Origin: Candidatus Desulfosporosinus nitrosoreducens
Lineage (GTDB): Bacteria; Bacillota; Desulfitobacteriia; Desulfitobacteriales; Desulfitobacteriaceae
DNA: 64,000 nt
Direction: 5' to 3'
Assembly (NCBI RefSeq): GCF_030954495.1
Contig: NZ_JAVHUW010000027.1
Location: 19,526 to 83,525 of the forward strand
The position numbers and the translations under genes were made by a program. Below, one piece after another: positions 27,131 to 36,007 of this stretch (positions are counted from its first letter, which is position 1; every line of letters starts with the position of its first letter). The notes under the pieces were generated by a model. It was not told the DNA's origin and ran no database searches. It saw nothing but the letters and a program-made list of their open reading frames with translations.

Positions 27131-28006
27131 GTGAAAAAAACGTCAAGGCTTCTAGTTGGAATTCAGACCGTTTTAGTCATGACCATAATTGCCGCGCCTG
27201 CACAAGCTACCGTACTTATTGGTGCTCCTCAGTCTCTATCAGGTTCTGTCGTTACCCTTAACAAGACTAATTTAGGGGCGTCACCTTCAACCGCCGGCAA
27301 TGTTGTTTCCTTAGGGAATTACGGCAATCAACCCGCTTCAACTCCGGTGACCGTTACACAAACTCCAAACTCCGCCTCTTCTCAGGGGACGCAGACAGTA
27401 ACCGTTTCATACCCAACTGCCAATCAATCCCCGACAATAACCATCGGGCAGCCAAACCAAGGCGGAAACGTTGTCTCCCTAAAAAATATTAACACCCAGT
27501 CTGCCTCTGTTCCTGTAACAATCACTCCTACTACGCCAACAACTACCACACCCGCCGCACCGGCTTCAACAAATACGTCCTCATCAACATCTTCCCTTCC
27601 AGCCATTCCAACAGTGACTTCTCTGACAGCCGACAAACAGCAAATGGTGGATATGATTAATCAAGAGCGTATAGCTGCCGGTGTAAGCCCGCTCAAAGTG
27701 GATCTTCGCCTGGTCGCAGTGGGACAAGCCAAGGCTGATGACATGAAAGCCAACAACTACTTTGACCACACCTCTCCCACCTACGGAAGTCCCTGGGCTA
27801 TGATGGAGCAAGTGGGACTAACAGTGGGTTGGGCCGGAGAAAACATCGCCGGCAATAATTCTGTTGCCGGAGCTATGGCGGCCTTTATGCAAAGCCCCGA
27901 CCATAAAGCGAATATCCTTGATCCGCGCTTCACAGATGTTGGCATAGGGATTGCTTACGGAAGCGCTTATGGCAACTTGTATGTTCAAGAATTTTTACAA
28001 GAATAA
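27131..28006 (+). CDS. Secreted CAP/SCP-domain protein (YkwD-like)
   Basis: 291 residues. An N-terminal signal peptide ends in PAQA (about residue 26). A low-complexity Ser/Thr/Pro-rich linker (about 30-160) carries an imperfect repeat, GNVVSLGNYGNQPASTPVTV and GGNVVSLKNINTQSASVPV. The CAP domain occupies the C-terminus (about 168-291): MVDMINQERIAAGV, DHTSPTYGSPW, WAGENIAG and QSPDHKANIL, with the His/Glu residues of the CAP cavity. YkwD-type proteins are secreted or cell-wall/spore-associated. The start is GTG with GGAGG seven bases before. It is followed by a terminator. Confidence 0.88.
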   Translation: MKKTSRLLVGIQTVLVMTIIAAPAQATVLIGAPQSLSGSVVTLNKTNLGASPSTAGNVVSLGNYGNQPASTPVTVTQTPNSASSQGTQTVTVSYPTANQSPTITIGQPNQGGNVVSLKNINTQSASVPVTITPTTPTTTTPAAPASTNTSSSTSSLPAIPTVTSLTADKQQMVDMINQERIAAGVSPLKVDLRLVAVGQAKADDMKANNYFDHTSPTYGSPWAMMEQVGLTVGWAGENIAGNNSVAGAMAAFMQSPDHKANILDPRFTDVGIGIAYGSAYGNLYVQEFLQE

Positions 28007-28019
28007 CGATTTATGTGAC

Positions 28020-28047
28020 AAGGGCCTCCTGAACGGGGCCCTTTCTG
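28020..28047 (+). terminator. Terminator after the CAP-domain gene
   Basis: AAGGGCC and GGCCCTT pair around TCCTGAACGG, followed by TCTGTTTTCC. It lies 18 bases after the stop codon. Confidence 0.75.
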
Positions 28048-28083
28048 TTTTCCTCACGTCAATGGATTTGGCGCACCAGTAAG

Positions 28084-29175
28084 TCATAATTTTTCAGGCA
28101 CCCCACCTAAAATAATTTTTACAATTTTGCGGCTAACGTTAACCGTCTGATACTCCGGCGGCGGTTCCCAATCCCATCCTTGTGCTAAAACCGTTTTTAC
28201 CGCCAGCGAGATTGCTTCAGGCTCGCATCCTGAAATGAGATTACTTCCTACCTCCAGGGTTTCCGGCCGTTCAGTGACATCACGCAGCGTCACGTTAGGT
28301 ATTTTATAAAGACAGCACTCTTCCTGAACTGTCCCGCTGTCACTTAAAACACAGTAGGCATGTTGCTCTAGGGAAACAAAATCAAACAATCCCAGCGGCT
28401 CCACAACTCGAATCCCTCCTCCGGCCAGAGTTTTGTCTTGTCTTTCCAACTGGGACCGAGTGCGCGGATGCAGGCTGCAAATAAAAGGCATCCTGTATTC
28501 ATCGACGAGCTTCCGCAAAGCAGCAATAAATTTGGTCAGTCGTCCTTCGTCGTCAACATTTTCAGCCCGGTGTAACGTCACCAGAAAATATCCTTTGCTG
28601 GTTAATCCCATCCTGTGCAACGCTTGGCTTTGTTCAATCTTGCCCGAGTAATACCTAAGCACTTCCCCTATGGGATTACCAGTGACATAAATACGTTTTC
28701 CTTCTATCCCTTCCCTCAGCAAATTTGCCCTGCTCCGTTCAGTATAGGGCAACAAGACATCGCTGCAGTGATCAACGATTCGTCGATTAATTTCCTCCGG
28801 TACCCGGTCATCATAACAACGATTGCCGGCCTCCATGTGATAGACCGGAATCTGCAGTCGCTTGGCGACCATTGATGCCAAAGCGCTATTGGTATCTCCT
28901 AAGATTAAGAGGCGATCAGGCTTTTCTCTAAGCATTACTTCTTCACACCGGCGCAGTATCTCAGCAATCTGTCCCATTAGGGTCTGGGACTGACAATCAA
29001 ACAAGTAATCAGGTAGTCTAAGCTTCAATTCATCAAAGAAAATCTCACTTAAAGATCGATCAAAGTTTTGACCTGTATGCACAAAAATATGATTACACAA
29101 GTTATCCAAAAGGGGAATAATTCGGCTCAAGCGAATGATTTCCGGTCGTGTACCAAGTATTGTCATTATTTTCAT
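28084..29175 (-). CDS. fnlC: UDP-N-acetyl-sugar 2-epimerase, FnlC/WbjD/Cap5G type
   Basis: 363 residues of the non-hydrolysing 2-epimerase family. Signatures are GTRPEIIRLSR at the start, HTGQNFD, HMEAGNRCYDDRVPEE, VTLHRAENVDD and SDSGTVQEE. The form TRPEIIRLSRII and NRCYDDRVPEEINR matches the FnlC/Cap5G subgroup, which makes UDP-N-acetyl-L-fucosamine from the talosamine precursor, better than WecB (GlcNAc to ManNAc). The presence of FnlA- and FnlB-like genes at 44.8-46.8 kb supports this. The GTG at 29178 is an alternative start; ATG 29175 is better spaced from GGGGATT. It is the last gene of a minus-strand unit. Confidence 0.75.
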   Translation of the reverse strand: MKIMTILGTRPEIIRLSRIIPLLDNLCNHIFVHTGQNFDRSLSEIFFDELKLRLPDYLFDCQSQTLMGQIAEILRRCEEVMLREKPDRLLILGDTNSALASMVAKRLQIPVYHMEAGNRCYDDRVPEEINRRIVDHCSDVLLPYTERSRANLLREGIEGKRIYVTGNPIGEVLRYYSGKIEQSQALHRMGLTSKGYFLVTLHRAENVDDEGRLTKFIAALRKLVDEYRMPFICSLHPRTRSQLERQDKTLAGGGIRVVEPLGLFDFVSLEQHAYCVLSDSGTVQEECCLYKIPNVTLRDVTERPETLEVGSNLISGCEPEAISLAVKTVLAQGWDWEPPPEYQTVNVSRKIVKIILGGVPEKL

Positions 29176-29202
29176 CACAGGAATCCCCTTCTGCGCCTGG
29201 CG

Positions 29203-30033
29203 TTAACGTCTTAAATCAATGGTCGCTATAACGGTATTGGTGCTTCCATTAATGACTGAGAGCGTGTTATTGCCTTCGTTTGTTATATAAATTCTATTTG
29301 TTGTCGGATTAATCGTTATACCCTCCGGAAACGCCCCCACCAGAATATTGGCTATAACAGAATTAGAATTCCCGTCGATAACCGAAACTGTGCTGCTATT
29401 CCGGTTTGTAACGTAGATCCTATTCGTAGCAGGATTCACGCCTATTCCCATCGGGTTTGCGCCGACGTTCACACTGGCTATAACCGTATTGCCGGTTCCC
29501 TCAATGACCGAGACAGTATTGCCGGTATAATTGGCGACATAGATTCGGTTAGTTAGGGTATTGATGCCGATACCTAAGGGCCCTAAGCCCACTGAGACTG
29601 TGCCTTTAAAGCTATTGGATATTCCTTCGACGACTGAGACATTGTTACCGCTGAAACTGGGAACGTAAATCTGACTATTCGTTGACGAAACCATGAGCTC
29701 TTCCGGCAGAACGCGATAATTAAGTGTCAAATTTCCGGCAGAATCTTTTCCCCAAGCCGAGATTTCTATAGTATCCGAACTGGTGATAAACCGAAATTCA
29801 AAAGAATCAAACTGGGCGTAATAAATCTTATTTATTTCGTTTTTAGGCTCAACTGTCAGAATGTCTAAAACGTACTCCGTCTTAACCGTTTCATTCACAT
29901 TCAGATAGAATCCCCGTATTTGAATGGAAGCACTAAAAAGACCCTGATTTCCAATCTTTACTGAAACCGTGGAATTTAGTTTTGCGCCGGAGATTCCATT
30001 ATTCTTAATCAATCCGGTTGTTAATATCGCCAT
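29203..30033 (-). CDS. Spore-surface-type N-terminal domain fused to a YVTN beta-propeller
   Basis: 276 residues from ATG 30033, chosen because AAGGAGGCGG lies directly upstream. Residues ~1-110 are the LTTGLI domain shared with five other proteins in this locus (MAILTTGLI ... FEFRF ... EISAWGKD). The rest is four YVTN-type repeats of about 42 residues (for example TNRIYVANYTGNTVSVIEG and TNRIYVTNRNSSTVSVIDG), too few for a complete seven-blade propeller, so it may oligomerise or be truncated. The two-part build suggests a surface display module, with the N-domain for anchoring and the propeller exposed. It lies in the same minus-strand series as the nucleotide-sugar enzymes. Confidence 0.7.
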   Translation of the reverse strand: MAILTTGLIKNNGISGAKLNSTVSVKIGNQGLFSASIQIRGFYLNVNETVKTEYVLDILTVEPKNEINKIYYAQFDSFEFRFITSSDTIEISAWGKDSAGNLTLNYRVLPEELMVSSTNSQIYVPSFSGNNVSVVEGISNSFKGTVSVGLGPLGIGINTLTNRIYVANYTGNTVSVIEGTGNTVIASVNVGANPMGIGVNPATNRIYVTNRNSSTVSVIDGNSNSVIANILVGAFPEGITINPTTNRIYITNEGNNTLSVINGSTNTVIATIDLRR

Positions 30034-30066
30034 TGTGCCGCCTCCTTGACAAACCTGCTTTTTTCT

Positions 30067-30103
30067 TAAGCAGAGACTTCTGTACCTGGAAGCCTCTGCT
30101 TGT
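30067..30103 (-). promoter_or_regulatory. Long hairpin between glycosyltransferase and propeller genes
   Basis: AAGCAGAG-A-CTTC and GAAG-C-CTCTGCTT form a nearly complete 12-bp stem with an 8-base loop. Its flanks are A-rich on the minus strand, so it is not a normal intrinsic terminator. An mRNA processing or stabilising element before the propeller gene is possible. Confidence 0.4.
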
Positions 30104-30133
30104 AAAGACAATTGAGGAATATTAGCTGAAGGC

Positions 30134-30838
30134 TTATTTCAACCACTCAGGAAAAAATTGTTTGGCTCTCTCTCTAACCGTCACAGAACACGCTTCGTCC
30201 GGATTTTGACTCATATTTTTGCCGTGCCAGCGGTAGGCCAGCAGATACTCCGACAAATATCCGCAATTATAATAACGCAAAAATCGAAACCACAAATCAT
30301 AATCATGGGCTTGTGGCAGCTCTACATCGAAATTGCCCACTTGCTTTAAGGCAGAATTTCTCATCATCACGGACGATCCATTAATAAAACAGCCTTCCAT
30401 AAGCTTTGTCACCATATCCTGCTTGTTGGGATAGTACGGAGAATCTACAGCATACTGTTCTTCACCGTCAGCATTGACAACTACAAAGCTCGTATAGCTA
30501 AAACCTAGGCTCGGATCAGTTTCCATTAAGGCAACTTGCTGGGCCACTTTGTCTCCTCTCATGGCATCGTCTGCACTTAACCAGCAGATGTACTTGCCAG
30601 TTGCCAGAGTAAGCCCCAGATTCAAAGCGCTGGGGGTCCCTCCATTTTTCTTGTAGACGTAATTGATTCTTGATTGATATGCTGCCACTACTTGGGCTGT
30701 CTCGTCTTGGGAACCATCATCAATCACCAATACTTCCAGATTGGGATATTTCTGTTCAAGCACACTATCTATTGCCTGGGGTAAATAGTGAGCGTGATTA
30801 TAGGTTGGAATGACAACAGTAACTTTAGGGGACATCAT
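30134..30838 (-). CDS. Family 2 glycosyltransferase
   Basis: 234 residues of a GT-A fold. KVTVVIPTYNHAHYLPQAIDSVL starts the nucleotide-binding domain, with DDGSQDET, the metal-binding-like SADDA (DXD equivalent) and GSSVMMRNSAL following. It transfers a sugar from a nucleotide donor; donor and acceptor are unknown. The ATG at 30838 overlaps the stop of the upstream epimerase gene as TAATG, so the two are translationally coupled. It probably decorates spore-surface proteins encoded nearby. Confidence 0.88.
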   Translation of the reverse strand: MMSPKVTVVIPTYNHAHYLPQAIDSVLEQKYPNLEVLVIDDGSQDETAQVVAAYQSRINYVYKKNGGTPSALNLGLTLATGKYICWLSADDAMRGDKVAQQVALMETDPSLGFSYTSFVVVNADGEEQYAVDSPYYPNKQDMVTKLMEGCFINGSSVMMRNSALKQVGNFDVELPQAHDYDLWFRFLRYYNCGYLSEYLLAYRWHGKNMSQNPDEACSVTVRERAKQFFPEWLK

Positions 30839-31758
30839 TAGTGTCCCTCCCGGTAAATTTTCTTCATCCACTCCACTGTTATGGGCAATCCTTCTTCCAG
30901 CGTTACTTTCGGATCATGCCCAAGATCAGTCATTGCTTTGGTAATATCCGGCCGTTTGCTGACCGTATTGTGTTTATCTTCCGGAAGATAATTGACTAGC
31001 TTGGGATTGCCGCCGGTAAATTTAAGAACTAAATCACTTAAATCTTTAACACTGCGATACTCCATTCCACCGATGTTATATACCTCACCTGCTTTAAAAT
31101 TACTGGCTACGTTAGCTATAGTTGGGATTAAATCGTCGACATACATAAAGACCCGATAGTATCCTTCAAAAACATCATAAGGTATTCCCAATAAAGCTCT
31201 ATAAACAAACAGGCAAATCACGCTGCGGTAGGGATGATAATACTCCCCGGGGCCATAGGCGTTGAACAGACGCAGTCTGACGATATCAGATTGGTATCTT
31301 TTCTCGAAATTGATGATTTGAACTTCGTTGGCCCACTTCGTTAAGGCATAGTCATTATGCTGGATGATAGTTTTTCTCAAGGGCAAGTCCTCGGTTAAAA
31401 GAGGTTCCGCCGCTTCCCCATATATTTCAGAAGAACTTGTAAAGATCAGTTTGAAACCTTTCTTTAACTGCCATTCTAAAATATTGCGTGTCCCGATAAC
31501 ATTGGTCTTCCACAAAGTGTCATAATAATGCTCCCCGTTGATGCGGCCGAATTCAGCCGCCAAGTGATAGACATAATCATAGTTTTGTTCGAAAACACGT
31601 TCTAACTGACGGTATTCAGCAATATCAGCCCTAAAATATTTTTCTCCGGGATGATGTTGTAAATCAAGTTCCCAAACTTCATGCCCCCGTCGTTTCAAAA
31701 CTTCAACCAGTCTGGAACCCAACGTTCCATGACTTCCGGTCACCAATATTTTGGCCAT
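30838..31758 (-). CDS. NAD-dependent nucleotide-sugar epimerase/dehydratase
   Basis: 306 residues, extended SDR family. The NAD-binding motif VTGSHGTLGSRL begins at about residue 6, the active-site region has TSSSEIYGE, and the catalytic pair appears as YALTKWANE (YxxxK). It should act on a UDP- or dTDP-sugar, with specificity unknown. The start at 31758 is preferred because AAAAAGGAG precedes it and it avoids overlap with the dehydrogenase gene, which ends two bases upstream. Confidence 0.88.
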   Translation of the reverse strand: MAKILVTGSHGTLGSRLVEVLKRRGHEVWELDLQHHPGEKYFRADIAEYRQLERVFEQNYDYVYHLAAEFGRINGEHYYDTLWKTNVIGTRNILEWQLKKGFKLIFTSSSEIYGEAAEPLLTEDLPLRKTIIQHNDYALTKWANEVQIINFEKRYQSDIVRLRLFNAYGPGEYYHPYRSVICLFVYRALLGIPYDVFEGYYRVFMYVDDLIPTIANVASNFKAGEVYNIGGMEYRSVKDLSDLVLKFTGGNPKLVNYLPEDKHNTVSKRPDITKAMTDLGHDPKVTLEEGLPITVEWMKKIYREGH

Positions 31759-31759
31759 C

Positions 31760-32902
31760 TTATTTGCTCCTTTTTCCACGAATTTTTGAGAAGAATTTTG
31801 AATTCTTTAATTCCTGAGCCGTTCTGCGCCTGGAGATAGTATTAGGGGTTAAAGCTTTTTGTCGCTCTAATACCACCTGATTGACATCCATTGTCAGGTC
31901 CTTTTTTCCGCGTTCCTGATCATCCTCAACATAAACCTCAAAGCCTGCATCTTTCAGCTCAGTGGAAGTGAACAAAGGATCTTCCACCCAAACCGTATTT
32001 CCGGCCGCCTCCAAAGCTTTAACTAAGTCAACACCTCTGCTGTGCTTGAGATCCTTAACTCCGGTCTTATAGCTCAACCCTTTGACAATAATCTCTTTGC
32101 CGCTGCCAACTTGCCGTACAATCCTGTCACGGTACTCTTTATCTGCCAGCTCGGCACCTGCCAGCAAGGGAGAGTCACAAACAGTCCGCAAGAAGCCCAT
32201 ATCCTTGGGCAGGCACTCGCCGCCAATACCCCAGTCTGTGCCCAATAGTTCGACATTGCTCTTGCTGTTGACGGCTCGTCTCAACTCTTCATAATCCATA
32301 CCTTGATCAACACAATAACCGTAAATTTCTTGCGCAAAAGCTACGTCAAGATAACGCTTGACATTTTCCACAACTTTAGATAGCTCCGCCACTTGGATAT
32401 TAGAGACTTCAACCAGAAGAGGCACCAACGGGTTATAAAATTGACGCCCTTTTTCCATGCAGGCATTTGTAAAAGCTCCCATCACCCTTGGCGTATCGCA
32501 GACAGTTTTATCAACTCCGAACATAACCCTATGCGGTACATGAATCAGAAAAATGTCTTCCCCCAGAACAAACCCCTTTGTCTCTAAAAACTCACGTACA
32601 CGCCGCATTGTCCCTAGTGGCAGTGTTGATTCAATAGAAATTAAAGAACCCGGAGTAATTTGCATATTGTTTAAAGCAGAAAATAAGTTTTCACCCTGGC
32701 TGCCTGTAGAAGGGGCCATTAACCAAACATCAATTCCCTGGATATCTTTATAATCCCCTGTCACGCTATAACCTTGTTGCTGTAATTCTTTGACCCTATG
32801 CTCATTCACATCAACACCTATGACATCACCTGAGTATTTTTGATCCAAGTAGGTGAAAAGATTAAAACCTATATTGCCTAAACCTACGACACATATTTTC
32901 AT
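31760..32902 (-). CDS. UDP-glucose/GDP-mannose dehydrogenase family protein
   Basis: About 380 residues. VVGLGNIGFNLF is the NAD-binding loop, ISIESTLPLGT and LSKVVENVKRYLDVAFAQEI fit the family core, and the catalytic cysteine is in GGECLPKD. The C-terminal UDP-sugar domain is present (IIVKGLSYKTGVKDLKHS) with a basic tail (KIRGKRSK). It would oxidise a nucleotide sugar to a uronic acid in two NAD-dependent steps. The ATG at 32902 is favoured over the one at 32914 because GGGGGAGG abuts the latter. It is the first gene of the unit running down to fnlC. Confidence 0.85.
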   Translation of the reverse strand: MKICVVGLGNIGFNLFTYLDQKYSGDVIGVDVNEHRVKELQQQGYSVTGDYKDIQGIDVWLMAPSTGSQGENLFSALNNMQITPGSLISIESTLPLGTMRRVREFLETKGFVLGEDIFLIHVPHRVMFGVDKTVCDTPRVMGAFTNACMEKGRQFYNPLVPLLVEVSNIQVAELSKVVENVKRYLDVAFAQEIYGYCVDQGMDYEELRRAVNSKSNVELLGTDWGIGGECLPKDMGFLRTVCDSPLLAGAELADKEYRDRIVRQVGSGKEIIVKGLSYKTGVKDLKHSRGVDLVKALEAAGNTVWVEDPLFTSTELKDAGFEVYVEDDQERGKKDLTMDVNQVVLERQKALTPNTISRRRTAQELKNSKFFSKIRGKRSK

Positions 32903-32935
32903 TATTGGACCCATCCTCCCCCAATCTCATCACTA

Positions 32936-32944
32936 TAAGGTATG
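32936..32944 (-). promoter_or_regulatory. Sporulation-type -10 box before the dehydrogenase gene
   Basis: Minus strand CATACCTTA fits the CATANNNTA -10 box of mother-cell sigma factors (sigma-K, related to sigma-E), about 35 bases before the start. No clear AC -35 element at the right distance was found, so this is weak. Confidence 0.3.
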
Positions 32945-32996
32945 GAAGTCCACCTGATATTGACACAGTGTCAAAATGTTTCTCATAATTATTGCT

Positions 32997-33024
32997 ACTT
33001 TGCCGCGATAAGCTACATACACTG
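32997..33024 (+). promoter_or_regulatory. Sigma-K-like promoter for the glycosyltransferase at 33189
   Basis: AC at 32997-32998, a 17-base spacer, then CATACACTG at 33016-33024, near to the sigma-K pattern (AC, 16-17 bases, CATANNNTA). The predicted leader is about 155 bases and appears GC-rich and foldable compared with its surroundings. Confidence 0.35.
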
Positions 33025-33188
33025 TAAAGATACTGAAATATTCGACTCGGTCTAATACTACCCGACATTCGTCTTTGAACTGCGCTGACAGGATGGCCGA
33101 ACACCCCTGTAGTCATGGACAGCGAGAATGGGCCGCCGGTCATGATAAATCGAGTGCACCTATAGTCCCAGCAAGGAGGATTTAGAAT

Positions 33189-34184
33189 ATGAAAATTGTT
33201 ATTCCCGTATTAAGTCTGGAAACCGGAGGAACGCGCTTTATCTACCAGTTAGCAAATGAACTGGTAGATAAAGGACACAGCGTAGAAATTGTTCTTCCTG
33301 AACATGCCTGCGTAGCCTGGCCTTTAAGAGCAAAAATCACCCGCGTTAAAGAACTTACCCGAGACACCATACCTGCTGCTGATTTCCTGCTCCCTAATTT
33401 CTATCCCACTGTATTTCCCGCTTGGGAATCTAAAAAAGGCCGTGTCGTTCGACTTAGCCTTGGCTATGAACCTATATGGGTAAATGAAAAAGAAACGGCC
33501 CTGGCGTCCTACCTTATTGACGCCCCGATCATTTCCTTATCTCAATGGCACCGTCAGTTGATTCTCCAGGGAACTGGGCGGGACAGTACAATAATACCCG
33601 GAGGAGTTGACACTTCGATATTCCGTCCCTCTGCCAAAAAATCGTTGTCAACCGGACGTCCGGTGATTGCTTATATCCTGCGTTCCAAGGAACACGGCTA
33701 TACTTGGAAAGGCAGCGATGACTTTTGGGAAGCCTGCCGGCAGCTTATTCAATTGGTTCCTAACTTTGAACTTAGAATTGTTGCTACCGAGGGAGCGAAT
33801 TACCAGGCACCTCTTCCTTATGAGGTGGTGAACGCTCATTCAGATCTTGAAATGGCTCAATTTTACGCCCAAGCAGATATTTTTGTGTCAACCTCCTATT
33901 TTGAGTCGTTTTCTATGCCGCTTTTAGAGGCCATGGCCTGTTGTACAGCGGTTATAGCCACTGATAATGGCGGCAGTCGCGATTACACCAAAAATGGGGA
34001 GAACTGTTTACTTGTCCCCCCCAGCGATATTAAACAACTTACCCATGCGATGGCCCAACTATTAACTCAGGCAGAAAAGCGCAATCAGCTTGCTTTAAAC
34101 GGCTTACAATTCGCTCAACCTTGGACCTGGCGGCGCTCCGCCGATCTGTTAGAAGCTTTGTTGTATCGGTTAATGCACACCTAA
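33189..34184 (+). CDS. Family 4 glycosyltransferase
   Basis: 331 residues, GT-B fold. The N-terminal half starts KIVIPVLSLETGGTRFIYQLAN. The C-terminal half has the donor site with SYFESFSMPLLEAMACCTAVIATDNGG (the E-x7-E-like motif) and ENCLLVPPSD. GGAGG precedes the ATG. It is a close paralogue of the protein at 34912-35898 and is separated from it by a convergent methyltransferase gene. It probably adds sugars to spore-surface glycoproteins. Confidence 0.88.
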   Translation: MKIVIPVLSLETGGTRFIYQLANELVDKGHSVEIVLPEHACVAWPLRAKITRVKELTRDTIPAADFLLPNFYPTVFPAWESKKGRVVRLSLGYEPIWVNEKETALASYLIDAPIISLSQWHRQLILQGTGRDSTIIPGGVDTSIFRPSAKKSLSTGRPVIAYILRSKEHGYTWKGSDDFWEACRQLIQLVPNFELRIVATEGANYQAPLPYEVVNAHSDLEMAQFYAQADIFVSTSYFESFSMPLLEAMACCTAVIATDNGGSRDYTKNGENCLLVPPSDIKQLTHAMAQLLTQAEKRNQLALNGLQFAQPWTWRRSADLLEALLYRLMHT

Positions 34185-34193
34185 CTATCAAGG

Positions 34194-34796
34194 TCAGCAA
34201 TCCTTCCAAGCTAAAAGGGCATCCATTGGTTCGGCATTTTCGCCATAAGCCTCTACAAAGGCTTTATTTTTTTGATCATGAAACTTATTGAATATCACAA
34301 TATTGTAATTGAGCTTTTGAAAGTCCTCAACTTCCCATCCCGAGCGATGCCGTTGATAAGCTTCTCCGCCTAGGCCATAATGGTCAAAGTCATTCTGGTG
34401 GAAAAAACCTCTTGGAGTAAAGACGATAACTTTTTTTACAGCAATCTCCTCCACTTGACGAAGAACGTCAAGGCCAATCTCCTTGTCCAAATGTTCAATG
34501 ACATCAATCAACGTAACACTGTCCAGGGACTTAGGCAGGAATAGCTCACTGATACGCTCTGCTCTGTAATTAATTTTGATAAACTGCTCGCCTAGGTCAG
34601 CTTTCTCTAAATAAGGTCGATGAGCATCAACACCGATTTTGAAGGGGCAGCGTAACCCTTTCAGAGTTGCGCCCATACCACAGCCAACATCGAGAACAGT
34701 GTTAGATCCCAACAGCAGTTCGTTAATTGTGTCGAGGAAATTATCCTGATTTACGACATTGATAGTCACTGGCTGAAACTTCCTTCCACTCTGCAT
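34194..34796 (-). CDS. Class I SAM-dependent methyltransferase
   Basis: Up to 200 residues. Motif I is VLDVGCGMGATLKGL, with the acidic residue in IGVDAH and motif IV in VTLIDVIEHL. PRGFFHQNDFDHYGLGGEAYQRH resembles methyltransferases found in O-antigen and surface-glycan clusters, so a sugar O-methylation role is possible. A GTG at 34769 with GGAAGG upstream may be the true start, because the ATG at 34796 lacks a ribosome site. It lies between two paralogous glycosyltransferase genes on the other strand. Confidence 0.8.
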   Translation of the reverse strand: MQSGRKFQPVTINVVNQDNFLDTINELLLGSNTVLDVGCGMGATLKGLRCPFKIGVDAHRPYLEKADLGEQFIKINYRAERISELFLPKSLDSVTLIDVIEHLDKEIGLDVLRQVEEIAVKKVIVFTPRGFFHQNDFDHYGLGGEAYQRHRSGWEVEDFQKLNYNIVIFNKFHDQKNKAFVEAYGENAEPMDALLAWKDC

Positions 34797-34833
34797 TTAT
34801 TCATTTACTCAATATATGGTATTCAAAGTTTCC

Positions 34834-34861
34834 ACTTTAGTACCGCCTGACACATAAACTA
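34834..34861 (+). promoter_or_regulatory. Sigma-K-like promoter for the glycosyltransferase at 34912
   Basis: AC (34834-34835), 17 bases, CATAAACTA (34853-34861): a full match to the sigma-K pattern, about 50 bases before the start codon. Confidence 0.5.
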
Positions 34862-34911
34862 ATTACAAGCATAATCTGTAGTATCGCAAAGTAAAAGGGA
34901 GGACAATCACG

Positions 34912-35898
34912 TTGAAAATTGTGTTTCCTGTTCTTAGTTTAGAAACTGGCGGAGGGGCCCGCTTTATATATCATCTCGCTAATTCCCTTGTGGATAAAGG
35001 ACATGACATTGAAGTAGTAATGCCTGAAAGTGGAGCCCAAGTATGGCCGTTGCGGGCTAAACTCAAACGAGTAAAGGAATTAACCCCTTCCTCAATTCCT
35101 TCCGCGGATTTTATCCTGCCGAACTTCTATCTGACGGTTAAGCCAGCCTGGGAATCCGGAAAAGGGCGAGTTGTGCGTTTAAGCCTTGGCTATGAGCCTC
35201 TTTGGGTTCCTGATTCAGAAACAGCCAAGCAAACCTATATGATTGGCGCCCCAATAATGTCGATATCCCAATGGCACCGGCAAATTCTGCTTCAGGAGAC
35301 CGGCTTGGAAAGTACAGTTATCTCCGGTGGAGTAGATACTTCGGTTTTCCATCCTTATCCTAAGCATTCCGAGCGCACAGGCCGCAAGAACATTTATTAC
35401 ATCTTGAGGGACCCTGCCTCCGGATATACCTGGAAAGGGGGAACCGATTTTTTTAATGCTATAACCCGCTTGAAAAACAGCGTTGACTTCGGGCTGACCA
35501 TTTCCGTTCCTGAAAGTATTCCCTTTGCAAGTCTTTTCCCTTGCGAAATTAAAACAGCTGCGACAGATTTTGAGCTGGCTCAATTATATGCCAGTGCGGA
35601 CCTTTTCGTTTATACCTCTTACTTTGAAGCATTCGGCCTGCCGCCTCTTGAAGCAATGGCTTGCGGCACAGCCGTAGTGACCACCGATTGCGGCGGAGTT
35701 CGTGATTATGTCAGAAGCGGAGAAAATTGCTTGCTGGTCCCTCCAAGTGACAGCGACCAATTAAGCAAGGCTATTTACAATCTCTTGACAAGAGATGCCG
35801 AACGTCAGCAAATTGCCGCCAGAGGGCATCTACTCGCTCAAGCTTGGACCTGGCAGCGGACCGCTAATCAAGTCGAAGCATTTTTACAGAGTCTCTAA
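34912..35898 (+). CDS. Family 4 glycosyltransferase, paralogue of the one at 33189
   Basis: 328 residues. It begins KIVFPVLSLETGGGARFIYH and has the same donor-site block (SYFEAFGLPPLEAMACGTAVVTTDCGG, then ENCLLVPPSD). GT-B fold with a retaining mechanism is expected. Translation starts at TTG 34912 after GGGAGG. A strong terminator follows and a sigma-K-like promoter precedes it, so it is probably monocistronic. Conservation with the neighbour suggests a tandem duplication later split by, or built around, the methyltransferase gene. Confidence 0.88.
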   Translation: MKIVFPVLSLETGGGARFIYHLANSLVDKGHDIEVVMPESGAQVWPLRAKLKRVKELTPSSIPSADFILPNFYLTVKPAWESGKGRVVRLSLGYEPLWVPDSETAKQTYMIGAPIMSISQWHRQILLQETGLESTVISGGVDTSVFHPYPKHSERTGRKNIYYILRDPASGYTWKGGTDFFNAITRLKNSVDFGLTISVPESIPFASLFPCEIKTAATDFELAQLYASADLFVYTSYFEAFGLPPLEAMACGTAVVTTDCGGVRDYVRSGENCLLVPPSDSDQLSKAIYNLLTRDAERQQIAARGHLLAQAWTWQRTANQVEAFLQSL

Positions 35899-35903
35899 GA
35901 CAG

Positions 35904-35939
35904 AAAAACGGGTGGTGCTTATGCTCCACCCGTTTTTCC
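35904..35939 (+). terminator. Strong terminator after the glycosyltransferase gene
   Basis: AAAAACGGGTGG and CCACCCGTTTTT form a 12-bp stem with a loop of about 10 bases, followed by CCGTCTTTTTG. Confidence 0.85.
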
Positions 35940-36007
35940 GTCTTTTTGTTTATTTGTTTACCTCGGAGAAACTTTTCCCAAGAAATGAGTTTGTAATAAT
36001 TATCAGG

